This document shows, piece after piece, positions 30,870 to 38,686 of a stretch of 51,096 nucleotides of DNA. Numbering within the stretch: the stretch's first letter is position 1; every line of letters starts with the position of its first letter. Under the pieces are notes generated by a model. That model saw nothing but the letters and a program-made list of their open reading frames with translations, ran no database searches and was not told the origin of the DNA. The stretch comes from Chloroflexota bacterium. Its GTDB lineage: Bacteria; Chloroflexota; Dehalococcoidia; DSTF01; RBG-16-68-14. The stretch lies in assembly GCA_003228685.1 (NCBI GenBank), contig QIFC01000014.1, positions 1 through 51,096 on the forward strand. The letters are read 5' to 3'. Made by a program: the position numbers and the translations under genes.

Positions 30870-31292
30870 GTGGAGCGTATTCTGGGGTTAGATGTAGGTG
30901 AGCGGCGCATCGGCGTCGCGATCTCTACTCCAGAAGGTGGCCTCGCCATTCCTTTTCGCATCATCGAGACTCAAGATGAACAGGCGGACGCGCAGGCGAT
31001 CATCCATCTGGCCACCAGCGAAAACGTATCCCTTGTCATCATTGGCCATCCAATCTCGATGGACGGCACGGCCGGGCCTCAAGCTCGCAAGATTGAGGCG
31101 TTTGCGAAGACCCTCCAAGAGACGAGCGGCCTGCATGTCGAACTATGTGACGAGCGCCTCTCGACCGCGCAGGCGCGCCGCTCGTCATCTCCGGCCGGCA
31201 AGCGGCAAGTACCCGTCGACGACGTGGCGGCGAGCATCATCCTGCAAAGTTACCTCGACCGGCAACGCGCCGGACAGACCGGGGGAGCGTGA
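30870..31292 (+). CDS. ruvX: Putative Holliday junction resolvase / pre-16S rRNA nuclease RuvX (YqgF)
   Basis: 140 residues from GTG 30870. The open frame goes further up, but family members begin right before ILGLDVGERRIGVAIS, and a -10 box overlaps the next ATG upstream. Conserved blocks: LGLDVGERRIGVA (catalytic Asp), LVIIGHPISMDGTAG (GxP), and CDERLSTAQA (DERxST), plus the DDVAASIILQ C-terminal Asp motif. The family works in rRNA maturation or resolution of Holliday junctions. Its last 4 bp overlap mltG. Confidence 0.9.
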   Translation: MERILGLDVGERRIGVAISTPEGGLAIPFRIIETQDEQADAQAIIHLATSENVSLVIIGHPISMDGTAGPQARKIEAFAKTLQETSGLHVELCDERLSTAQARRSSSPAGKRQVPVDDVAASIILQSYLDRQRAGQTGGA

Positions 31293-32380
31293 TCGGCACC
31301 CGTTCAGTTCCGTTCCTGACTGCGTTCGGGATCATCGTCATGCTCGGGATTGGCGTCTGGCTCCTATCCGGCACCCCCGGCACGCTTGTCGACGACGAAC
31401 CCGAACGCTTCGGCGTCACGCCGCAGAGCGACGGACCTACGGTTGCGATCAGCGTCGAGGAAGGTGACAGCGCCAGCGACATCGGCGAGAAGCTTGAACA
31501 GGCCGGCGTGATCCAGAGCGCACGCCTGTTCACTGTACTCGCCGCACTAATGGGTGTCGGAAGCAATCTAGAAGCCGGAAACTACGTGTTCAGCCTCGGG
31601 GAGACGGCGCTCATCGCGGTTCAGCGGATCAGCCAGGGCCGCACCTCGGCCTTCGGCGTTACCATTCGCGAAGGTCTCCGCCTCGAAGAGATCGCCGAGC
31701 TGCTAGAGACGGAGAATATCGTGCCCGCCCAGGAGTTCGTCGGTGCACTAAGCGAGCCCTACCAGGCATCATTCCTCGGCGCGCTGCCGGAAGGCGTCAC
31801 GCTGGAGGGCTTCCTCTTCCCCGCGACATACGATTTCCCCTTCGAGATCAGCGCCGTTGAAATCGTTGATCGCATGCTAGCCGCGTTTGACCAACGCTAT
31901 CAGGAAAGCATCTCAGTGCCGCTGGCATCCAGCGGCCTCACTCTCCTAGACGCCGTAACATTGGCCTCCATCGTGGAGCGTGAAGCGGTGTTGCCAGAGG
32001 AACGCGCGCTGATTGCGGCCGTGTTCCTGAACCGCCTCGAACTGGGTATCGCGCTGCAGGCGGATCCCACCGTGCAGTACGCTGTTGCCAACGATCCGGC
32101 GAACGTCCAAGCGCATGGCTACTGGAAGGTTGATCTGACGGAAGCTGATCTCGCCATCGAGTCTCCGTATAATACCTACGTGCTTCCAGGATTGCCGCCC
32201 GCGCCCATCGCGAACCCTGGTCTGGCTTCCATCATGGCCGTGTTGCGGCCCGCGACTACCGGCTACTTGTACTTCGTAGCCTGTCAGGACGGCAGCGGTA
32301 GGCAGATCTTCGCCGAGACCTTGGACCAGCACATCGAAAACATCGCGAGAGCCGACCGGGGGGAGTGTCCAGCATCATGA
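31289..32380 (+). CDS. mltG: Endolytic murein transglycosylase MltG
   Basis: 363 residues with a GTG start overlapping ruvX. Transmembrane anchor at about 8-27, then a LysM-like part (VAISVEEGDSASDIGEKLEQAGVI), and the YceG domain with EGFLFPATYDF and catalytic Glu230 in TLASIVEREA. VFLNRLELGIALQADPTVQYA and SPYNTYVLPGLPPAPIANPG are standard. It cleaves nascent glycan strands and ends peptidoglycan synthesis. ruvX-mltG-aroE order is common in Firmicutes and relatives. It ends in an ATGA overlap with aroE. Confidence 0.96.
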   Translation: MIGTRSVPFLTAFGIIVMLGIGVWLLSGTPGTLVDDEPERFGVTPQSDGPTVAISVEEGDSASDIGEKLEQAGVIQSARLFTVLAALMGVGSNLEAGNYVFSLGETALIAVQRISQGRTSAFGVTIREGLRLEEIAELLETENIVPAQEFVGALSEPYQASFLGALPEGVTLEGFLFPATYDFPFEISAVEIVDRMLAAFDQRYQESISVPLASSGLTLLDAVTLASIVEREAVLPEERALIAAVFLNRLELGIALQADPTVQYAVANDPANVQAHGYWKVDLTEADLAIESPYNTYVLPGLPPAPIANPGLASIMAVLRPATTGYLYFVACQDGSGRQIFAETLDQHIENIARADRGECPAS

Positions 32381-33234
32381 AACGTGCAGGCGTAATTGGA
32401 TATCCGTTGGGGCATTCGCTCAGCCCCACCGTCTTCCAGGCGGCCTTCGACAGCGCGGGAATCGAAGCCACGTACGAAGCCTGGCCTACGGAGGAAGCCC
32501 AGCTAGAGGGGCGAGTCAACGCGCTGCGTGGGGACGATATCTACGGGGCCAACGTCACGATCCCGTACAAGGAGTCCGTCATCCCCCTCCTCGACCGGCT
32601 CGATGAAGGAGCTGAGGCGATCGGCGCGGTCAATACGATCGTGCATGATGGTGGAGATCTGATCGGCTACAACACAGACCTCGCGGGCTTTCACCGGGCG
32701 CTTCGGGACGACGCCGGCTTCGATCCCAGCCGAAAGCGCACAGCCATCCTCGGCGCGGGCGGCGCGGCCAGAGCCGTCGCCCATGCCCTCGTGCGCGGAG
32801 GCGCGACCACAGTGGTGGTCGCCGGGCGTAGGCCTGCCAAGCTCGAGTCAATCGTGGCGAGCCTGCGTCCGGCCACCGCGCCAGGCGTCACGATTAGCTG
32901 GTGCTACTGGCACGACGGCGCCTACCTCAAGACCATCCCGAACGCGGAGTTGCTCGTGAACTGCACTCCCGTTGGCACGTTCGGTAGCGATTCAGAAAGC
33001 GAGAGCCCCATCGACGCCGAGGACATGCCAACAGGTGGAGTCGCGTTCGACCTCGTCTACAACCCGCAAGAAACCCCCTTCCTGAAACTCGCGGCCGCGC
33101 GCGGCTCCAAGACCACGTCTGGACTCGGCATGCTCATCTACCAAGCCGCAGAGTCGTTCAAGCTCTGGACAGGCAGCGACGCCGACGTTTCCGCCATGCT
33201 GGACGCGGGACGCAAAGCGCTGTCGGGCGGTTAA
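32377..33234 (+). CDS. aroE: Shikimate dehydrogenase
   Basis: 285 residues from ATG 32377 in a 4-bp ATGA overlap with mltG; a GTG four codons upstream lies too close to its Shine-Dalgarno. Substrate domain: VIGYPLGHSLSPTVFQAAFDS and GANVTIPYKESVIPLLD (catalytic Lys), AIGAVNTIV and GYNTDLAGFHRAL (Asp). NADP loop: AILGAGGAARAVAHALVRGGATTVVVAGR. VAFDLVYNPQETPFLKLAAARGSKTTSGLGML completes it. It reduces 3-dehydroshikimate to shikimate in the aromatic pathway. Confidence 0.97.
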   Translation: MKRAGVIGYPLGHSLSPTVFQAAFDSAGIEATYEAWPTEEAQLEGRVNALRGDDIYGANVTIPYKESVIPLLDRLDEGAEAIGAVNTIVHDGGDLIGYNTDLAGFHRALRDDAGFDPSRKRTAILGAGGAARAVAHALVRGGATTVVVAGRRPAKLESIVASLRPATAPGVTISWCYWHDGAYLKTIPNAELLVNCTPVGTFGSDSESESPIDAEDMPTGGVAFDLVYNPQETPFLKLAAARGSKTTSGLGMLIYQAAESFKLWTGSDADVSAMLDAGRKALSGG

Positions 33235-33237
33235 CCC

Positions 33238-33873
33238 ATGGTCTGGGGCCTCGGCGTCGGGATCCTGTTCATCAGTCTGCTGTTTGCTTTCATTGGTTTC
33301 ATCTTGTTCAAGGAGACCCGGACCCATCGCTTCTGGCAAGCCAAGGTTGATGAAGGTGACATCGAAATGATCGCCCAACTCATCCAAGTCGAGGTCGAAC
33401 ACTGGCGCACGGAGCGTCCTCCCAAAGGGACGCCGGCCGCCGTCTGGCAGGGCATCCAGGGCGTCGAACTCGTCGCCATTAGCCGCGACCAGATCCACGC
33501 CTCTACGAGCGCAGAGGCACAGTTCGCGATGGTTGGTGGGCAGCGCAGGCAGGTCAGCAGCGCGCTCGACGAGGCCAAGCGCATCACAGCGCGGCTCGCG
33601 GAGCGCTTCTTCTACGACATTCCCCACATTCGGCCCGCGCGCGTCCAGATCGACTGCTACACAACGTTTCAGCAGCCGGGCGGCGAGGCCTCGCAGAGTT
33701 GCATCATCAGCACCGATGCCTCTCGCGAGGACGCGGCGGAGATCGACTGGGAGGACGACCCGCCGGAGGTGATCGCGGAGCGCCTTGGCGCGCGCTACGA
33801 CCTGGACGGCCGCGGCGCCGCTAGGCCCATCGAGCCATATAAGCAGCCGGCCCCCACAAACGATAGCGCTTAG
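33238..33873 (+). CDS. Hypothetical protein with N-terminal membrane anchor
   Basis: 211 residues, starting 3 bp after aroE. Residues 1-24 form a strong hydrophobic segment (VWGLGVGILFISLLFAFIGFILF) and the rest is soluble, so it should be tethered to the membrane with a cytoplasmic domain. The soluble part has no recognised motif. Its position between aroE and aroC puts it in the shikimate operon, but sequence gives no pathway role. Confidence 0.75.
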   Translation: MVWGLGVGILFISLLFAFIGFILFKETRTHRFWQAKVDEGDIEMIAQLIQVEVEHWRTERPPKGTPAAVWQGIQGVELVAISRDQIHASTSAEAQFAMVGGQRRQVSSALDEAKRITARLAERFFYDIPHIRPARVQIDCYTTFQQPGGEASQSCIISTDASREDAAEIDWEDDPPEVIAERLGARYDLDGRGAARPIEPYKQPAPTNDSA

Positions 33874-33912
33874 GCGGCCGTCCTCGTCCATCCTCCGTGC
33901 GAACCGGTAGGT

Positions 33913-33918
33913 TACAAT
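33913..33918 (+). promoter_or_regulatory. Possible -10 box upstream of aroC
   Basis: TACAAT at 33913-33918 in the 93-bp gap before aroC, with no clear -35. It may give aroC an additional promoter. Weak evidence. Confidence 0.25.
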
Positions 33919-33966
33919 ACCCCGAGACATCCACGAATCGAATGCATCTCCAGAGGTAGTCGGGCC

Positions 33967-35169
33967 ATGTTCCGCTTTCTAACCGCCGGCGAATCCCACG
34001 GTAAGGGCCTCAGTGTGATTATCGATGGCGTCCCCGCCGGCCTGCCGCTCACTGAGGACTACATTGCGTCCGACCTGCGCCGCCGCCAGGGCGGTTACGG
34101 TCGCGGGCGCCGCCAGAAGATCGAGAAGGATCACGCCGAGATCCGCTCCGGCGTGCGCCACGGCAAGACCCTCGGCAGCCCCATCACGCTCCTCCTGGAG
34201 AACAAAGACTGGGTGAACTGGCAGGACGTCATGGCCGTCGGCGAACCCAGCGAGGAGAGCGTCCAGGTCACGCGCCTGCGGCCGGGCCATGCCGATCTGC
34301 CGGGGGTGCTCAAGTACGCCTTCGATGATGTTCGGCCCATCCTGGAGCGCGCCAGCGCCCGCGAGACCGCCGCCCGCGTCGCCGTTGGCGCCGTCGCGCG
34401 ACGCCTGCTTGAGGAGTTCGGCGTCGCCCTCCACAGCCACACAATCGCGATTGACGGCGTCGAGGCGAACGTCGAAGGCGAGCCGGACTGGGAAGCTGTC
34501 GAAGCTTCCCAAGTCCGCTGTGCCGATAAGGATGCCGAGCCGCGCATGATCGCAGCGATCGACGCCGCCCGCGAAGACGGCGACAGCCTCGGCGGAATCG
34601 TCGAGGTGCGCGCGTCGAACGTGCCAATTGGGCTTGGGAGTCATGTCCACTGGGACCGCAAGATCGATGGCCGCATCGCCCAAGCGATCATGAGCATTAA
34701 CGCCGTCAAGGGCGTCGAAATCGGCATCGGCTTCGCTGGAGCCGTCCTGCGCGGCTCGCAGGTCCACGACGTCATTCTGCCTATCGACAAGTGGGATGAG
34801 CGCCCCTGGCGCCGGGCGACGAACCGGCTCGGCGGCACCGAAGGTGGTATGACCAACGGCGAGAACCTCGTCGTGCGGGTCGCGCTCAAGCCCATCGCCA
34901 CGCTGCCCCGCTCTCTTCCGTCCGCGGACCTCCACACCGGCGAAGAGATCCCGGCCCATTACGAGCGCAGCGACGTCGCCGTCGTGCCTGCCGCCGGCGT
35001 CATCGGGGAAGCGATGCTCGCTATCGTACTCGCCGAGGCCTGCCTCGAGAAGTTCGGCGGCGACCACATCAGCGAAACGCTCCGTAACTACCAGGCCTAC
35101 CTAGAGACCATCGGGCCCCGCGGCGGCGCTGGCTCACCCCCGCCGGATGAGGAGACGACCGAGGTCTAG
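33967..35169 (+). CDS. aroC: Chorismate synthase
   Basis: 400 residues. Starts MFRFLTAGESHGKGLSVIIDGVPAGLPL, the AroC signature GESHG, followed by RRRQGGYGRGRRQKIEKD (FMN/phosphate Arg), LRPGHADLPGVLKY, RASARETAARVAVGAVAR and FAGAVLRGSQVHD. NRLGGTEGGMTNGENLVVRVALKPIATL matches signature 3. It makes chorismate from EPSP with reduced FMN, the last step of the shikimate pathway. The next gene starts 2 bp later. Confidence 0.98.
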   Translation: MFRFLTAGESHGKGLSVIIDGVPAGLPLTEDYIASDLRRRQGGYGRGRRQKIEKDHAEIRSGVRHGKTLGSPITLLLENKDWVNWQDVMAVGEPSEESVQVTRLRPGHADLPGVLKYAFDDVRPILERASARETAARVAVGAVARRLLEEFGVALHSHTIAIDGVEANVEGEPDWEAVEASQVRCADKDAEPRMIAAIDAAREDGDSLGGIVEVRASNVPIGLGSHVHWDRKIDGRIAQAIMSINAVKGVEIGIGFAGAVLRGSQVHDVILPIDKWDERPWRRATNRLGGTEGGMTNGENLVVRVALKPIATLPRSLPSADLHTGEEIPAHYERSDVAVVPAAGVIGEAMLAIVLAEACLEKFGGDHISETLRNYQAYLETIGPRGGAGSPPPDEETTEV

Positions 35170-35171
35170 GC

Positions 35172-36074
35172 ATGGCGACTATGCGGCTTCTCTGGAGTCC
35201 CTGGAAGGACGATCTGTTTCAGTTCGTTTCGGGTGCAACGGCATCGGTTGATCTTGCAGTAGCCTACATTAGCAAGGCGACCGCTAGCGAACTCGTTGGC
35301 GCTCTGCCGGATGGGGTGCATCTGCGCGTTCTGACACGATGCAGCGACCGGGATTTTCGTTCCGGCATTGCCGATGTCGACATGTTCAGGTGTCTAGCCA
35401 GCCATCCCCGATCGGAACTTCGGGCCATGCGCAACTTGCACGCGAAGTTGTACATAGTTGACGGACAGACGGCAATCTTAGGCTCAGGAAACCTAACACG
35501 TGCGGGCCTAGGCGGGGACGGAAACCACAACGAGGAAGCAGGCTTGCTCGTTGACGACCCCTCGCTAATCCGCGAGATGTACGGCCACTGGAACGAGTGG
35601 TGGCAGCAGGCCACTCCCGTTGACCACCAGTTCGTTGACGACCTCGCAAAGTTAGTAGCTCAGCTCCCACCACGAGACGCCAGCAGGATTGAGCACGCTA
35701 TTACGGATCTACTGGCGCCAGCCCAAATGGAACCTGGCATGCGCCTGCTTTTCGACTTCGTGTTCGAGGTAAACCAATCATTCCTGCACTGCGGTTATAC
35801 CCACGTCATGCATATTCGAGATGAGTACTTTCACCGTGTGCATACGGAGCGCGCCGAACTCCATGATCTAGAAGTTCTGTGCCCTGACCGCTCGATAAGG
35901 ATGGGCACCATCCGCTCATCAGCGAGCAGGGGCATTCCCTACTACCGATTCCGTGTCCGCTGCGGTCATCCTTGTGCTCTGCGCAGCCTAAGAGAGGGAC
36001 AGAAGCTGCGCGTCGAAGTGTGGAGAGGTAGCGGCACAGCTCGTGTGAACCTCCTCCCTGACGGGGGAGGTTAG
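35172..36074 (+). CDS. Phospholipase D-like nuclease-family protein
   Basis: 300 residues, starting 2 bp after aroC. One HKD motif: His90, Lys92, Asp97 in NLHAKLYIVDGQTAILGSGNLTRAG, the hallmark of PLD-superfamily nucleases and restriction enzymes of the NgoFVII/BfiI type, which act as dimers. The N-terminus (LLWSPWKDDLFQFVSGATASVDLAVAYIS) fits the fold's first strands. The last 100 residues are an uncharacterised beta-rich, Cys/His-containing domain (HCGYTHVMHIRDEYFHRV, RVRCGHPCALRSL). Base composition is lower in GC and function unrelated to the shikimate operon, so it is probably an inserted accessory gene. Confidence 0.8.
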   Translation: MATMRLLWSPWKDDLFQFVSGATASVDLAVAYISKATASELVGALPDGVHLRVLTRCSDRDFRSGIADVDMFRCLASHPRSELRAMRNLHAKLYIVDGQTAILGSGNLTRAGLGGDGNHNEEAGLLVDDPSLIREMYGHWNEWWQQATPVDHQFVDDLAKLVAQLPPRDASRIEHAITDLLAPAQMEPGMRLLFDFVFEVNQSFLHCGYTHVMHIRDEYFHRVHTERAELHDLEVLCPDRSIRMGTIRSSASRGIPYYRFRVRCGHPCALRSLREGQKLRVEVWRGSGTARVNLLPDGGG

Positions 36075-36078
36075 ATCA

Positions 36079-37764
36079 ATGTCCGGGTCAACCAAAGGAA
36101 TCCGCCGCATCTTCCTCACAGGCTTCTCCGGCACCGGCAAATCGACAATCGCCAAACTCGTCGCGAAGGAGCTGGGCTGGGATGCGCTCGACACCGACGC
36201 CTTGATCGCGGAGCGGGCCGGCAAGTCCCCCGCCGAGATCATCACATCGGATGGTGAGGAGCGCTTCCGGGAACTGGAACGGGAAGCCATCAAGGAAGCC
36301 GCGGCCCGCGAGAACGTCGTCGTCGCCACGGGCGGCGGTGCAGTCATCTCCGAAGAGAACCGTCGCGCGATGGCGAACGGGCTTGTCGTCCGCTTGGACG
36401 CTACCACGGTGCTCCTCCATCTGCGGCTTGGTGAAGAACCGGCAGGCGAGCGTCCCCTCCTCGCAGCAGAAGAAGCCGTGGATCGCTGGTCCAACATCGC
36501 TGGACTGAAGGCGCAACGCGAGCGCTACTACGCTCTTGCTGACATCGTCGTCGACACCTCGAAGCGCTCCCCGAAAGAGGTCTCGGGCCTTGTGATAGAA
36601 GCCATTCAGGACTCGGATAGCGCTGTGAGAGCGCCCGAGCGCCTGCTCCTGCCTGAAGAAAGCGACCATCCACCGTCGACCGAACCCATCACAGTCACGC
36701 CTGAGTCCGGCAGTTACGACATCATCGTTGGCTGGGGCCTCCTCGACCAGCTAGGAGAACTCTTGAGCGATGCCGGGTTCTCCGGCAAGGCGTTTGTCGT
36801 CAGCGACAAGAACATCCGCAACAGCTACGGTGCTCGCGGCCTGCGTTCACTTCGAAGCGCCGGCTTCAAAGCAGAGTCGTTCGCCATCCCGGCCGGCGAG
36901 GAGAATAAGACGCTCGACGTTGCTGCGACCGTCTACGACTGGCTGGTCGAGAACCGCGCCGAGCGCGGCAGCGCGCTGATCGCGCTTGGTGGCGGCGTGG
37001 TCGGCGACCTCGCAGGGTTCGTCGCCGCCACCTACCTGCGCGGCATGCCGCTCGTGCACGTCCCAACGTCGCTGCTCGCCATGGTCGACGCCTCGATCGG
37101 CGGCAAGACGGCCGTCGATCACAAAGAAGGCAAGAACCTCATCGGTGCCTTCTACCAGCCCCGGCTCGTAATTGAGGACGTCTCCGTGCTCAAGACGCTC
37201 CCAAAACGGATCCTGGCGGAAGGCTGCGCCGAAATCATCAAGCACGCCCTCATCCTTGACGAACAACTGCTCACCGGCCTGGAGGAACGCGTGGACGATC
37301 TGCTCCATCTGGATCCCGCCTTCGCGGTCGACGTCGTCCGCCGCAACGTCGCCATCAAGGGTGGCGTCATCTCCGAAGACGAACGCGAGACGGGCCGCCG
37401 CGCGCTGCTCAACTACGGCCACACCGTCGGTCACGCAATCGAGGCCGCCTCCGGCTACTCCCAAGTCCTCCACGGCGAGGCCATTTCCGCCGGCATGATG
37501 GCCGCCGCTGAGATCGGCAGGCGCATCGGCGTCACGCCGCCGGATCTGGTCGAACGTCAGCGCGCGCTCATCGAGCGCTTCGGCCTGCCCCTGCGCGGCC
37601 CCAAGCTCAGCGTAGACAGCGTGCTGGAGGCCATGACGCTGGACAAGAAGGTCAAGGACGGCGTCGTAACTTGGGTGCTCTTGGAGGGCGCTGGACAGGC
37701 TGTGCTACGATCTGACGTACCAGAGGACGTCGTCCGCGAGGTAGTGACGAAGCTTCTGGCCTAG
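36079..37764 (+). CDS. aroKB: Fused shikimate kinase / 3-dehydroquinate synthase
   Basis: 561 residues. Residues 1-175 are shikimate kinase: IFLTGFSGTGKSTIAKLVAKELGWDALDTDALIAERAG (P-loop GFSGTGKS and the DxD site), FRELEREAIKEAA, VVATGGGAV and GERPLL lid. From about 208 an AroB domain follows: YDIIVGWGLLDQLGEL, NKTLDVAATVYDWLVENRAERGSALIALGGGVVGDLAGFVAATYLRG, VHVPTSLLAMVDASIGGKTAVDHKEGKNLIGAFYQP, with the zinc Glu/His in CAEIIKHALI and NYGHTVGHAIE. It makes steps 2 and 5 of the pathway. A GGGAGG lies 8 nt before ATG. Confidence 0.97.
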   Translation: MSGSTKGIRRIFLTGFSGTGKSTIAKLVAKELGWDALDTDALIAERAGKSPAEIITSDGEERFRELEREAIKEAAARENVVVATGGGAVISEENRRAMANGLVVRLDATTVLLHLRLGEEPAGERPLLAAEEAVDRWSNIAGLKAQRERYYALADIVVDTSKRSPKEVSGLVIEAIQDSDSAVRAPERLLLPEESDHPPSTEPITVTPESGSYDIIVGWGLLDQLGELLSDAGFSGKAFVVSDKNIRNSYGARGLRSLRSAGFKAESFAIPAGEENKTLDVAATVYDWLVENRAERGSALIALGGGVVGDLAGFVAATYLRGMPLVHVPTSLLAMVDASIGGKTAVDHKEGKNLIGAFYQPRLVIEDVSVLKTLPKRILAEGCAEIIKHALILDEQLLTGLEERVDDLLHLDPAFAVDVVRRNVAIKGGVISEDERETGRRALLNYGHTVGHAIEAASGYSQVLHGEAISAGMMAAAEIGRRIGVTPPDLVERQRALIERFGLPLRGPKLSVDSVLEAMTLDKKVKDGVVTWVLLEGAGQAVLRSDVPEDVVREVVTKLLA

Positions 37765-37775
37765 CCGCCCCGCGG

Positions 37776-37807
37776 GTCAGGCTTGCCCGTCTGGGCTGAA
37801 GCCTGAC
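37776..37807 (+). terminator. Strong hairpin downstream of aroKB (first copy)
   Basis: GTCAGGCTT...AAGCCTGAC (9 bp) encloses GCCC-GTCT-GGGC (4 bp), with a 2-nt bulge. It ends 19 bp upstream of the first small ORF. It may terminate aroKB transcription or serve as a dispersed palindrome. Confidence 0.5.
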
Positions 37808-37825
37808 GGAGGTGCTGTCACGAAC

Positions 37826-37975
37826 ATGCTCGAACGCGAGACGCTGCGGATCGCGGCGCAACGTGGCAGACCCGGTCCGCGCCTCGTTCGCGGAGTCATC
37901 TGGGTGATAATCGCCATCTTCATCATCTCTCTTCTCGCATTCTGGGCCGGCATCGAGTTACGGATGTGGCGATAG
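37826..37975 (+). CDS. Small single-span membrane protein, copy 1
   Basis: 49 residues from ATG 37826, 12 nt after GGAGGT. The sequence has a charged N-terminus (LERETLRIAAQRGRPGPRLVRG) and one hydrophobic segment (VIWVIIAIFIISLLAFWAG, about 23-41). It is homologous over about 38 residues to the next small ORF, and the two are tandem duplicates with the same upstream hairpin. Function unknown. Confidence 0.6.
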   Translation: MLERETLRIAAQRGRPGPRLVRGVIWVIIAIFIISLLAFWAGIELRMWR

Positions 37976-38014
37976 ATTAGACGTACAGAAGACATCGCCC
38001 GTGAGTATTGACGG

Positions 38015-38254
38015 ATGTTCTGGTCTAGCCGCCCTGCGGGTCAGGCTTGCCCGTCTGGGCTGAAGCCTGACGGAGGTGCTGTCACGAACAGATACGACAA
38101 CGAAACGCTAAAGCTTCTCGCGGAGAGGGGGCCCATCGGCGAGCGCCTGATTCGCGGACTAATCTGGGCAGTGATTGCGATCTTCATTATTTCCGTGCTC
38201 GCGTTTCTGATCCGGGTATTCGGTCCTCCACCACTAGTCAAGACTGTATTCTGA
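38015..38254 (+). CDS. Small single-span membrane protein, copy 2
   Basis: 79 residues if read from ATG 38015 (the first 25 encoded by the repeated hairpin region: FWSSRPAGQACPSGLKPDGG). The homologous core is residues 27-64 (YDNETLKLLAERGPIGERLIRGL and IWAVIAIFIISVLAFLI). Where copy 1 has its start ATG, this copy has AGA, so the core has no close start of its own and the protein may really be N-terminally longer, or this copy may be poorly translated. Function unknown. Confidence 0.45.
   Translation: MFWSSRPAGQACPSGLKPDGGAVTNRYDNETLKLLAERGPIGERLIRGLIWAVIAIFIISVLAFLIRVFGPPPLVKTVF
38040..38071 (+). terminator. Second copy of the aroKB-downstream hairpin
   Basis: Identical in structure to the hairpin at 37776-37807, one 264-bp period later. 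Here it lies inside the 79-residue reading frame, if that frame starts at 38015. Confidence 0.35.
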
Positions 38255-38291
38255 CCGCCCCCATCACAATGAATCTCGTCCGCGCAAACTC

Positions 38292-38570
38292 GTGACCGGA
38301 CACCTGCGCGCCACCATTCATGGTCGCGTCCAGATGGTGGGCTTCCGTTATTACGTCCTTGGGCATGCCCAACGCCTGGGCCTCGCCGGCTGGGTGCGCA
38401 ACGGCGCCGGCGGCCGGACCGTAGAGGTCGTCGCGGAAGGCGACGAAGCGGCGCTAGATGACCTGGAGGCCGCACTCAGCCTGGGCCCGCCGGGCTCCGT
38501 CGTAGACTCAGTCGAATCTAAGCGGACTCAAGAGACCCAAGGCTACTCAGACTTCACTGTTCGGACGTAG
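38292..38570 (+). CDS. acyP: Acylphosphatase
   Basis: 92 residues with a GTG start. HLRATIHGRVQMVGFRYYVLGHAQRLGLAGWVRNGAGGRTVEVVAEGDEAALDDL carries the family pattern GRVQxVGFR and GWVRN. Catalytic Arg19 binds the phosphate and Asn37 orients water, as in the classical enzyme. It hydrolyses acyl phosphates. It follows the small membrane-protein genes by 37 bp and may be cotranscribed. Confidence 0.96.
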   Translation: MTGHLRATIHGRVQMVGFRYYVLGHAQRLGLAGWVRNGAGGRTVEVVAEGDEAALDDLEAALSLGPPGSVVDSVESKRTQETQGYSDFTVRT

Positions 38571-38686
38571 GCACACTCACTCAGCCACCTTCTACAGCCG
38601 ATACTGACTAGGAGGGTAGCTACATAGTCTCTCTTGCGTTCACACGCCCAAGACACCTCAGCCTGCGCCTGCCTGCGCTCGATGGC

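Larger units (their letters stand above)
37754..38089 (+). repeat. 264-bp-period direct repeat: end of aroKB plus hairpin
   Basis: Bases 37754-37825 (end of aroKB from TTCTGG, stop codon and hairpin) recur at 38018-38089 with only a few changes. The gene-like cores that follow each copy are diverged but homologous, so the whole 264-bp unit was duplicated and then drifted. Confidence 0.85.
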
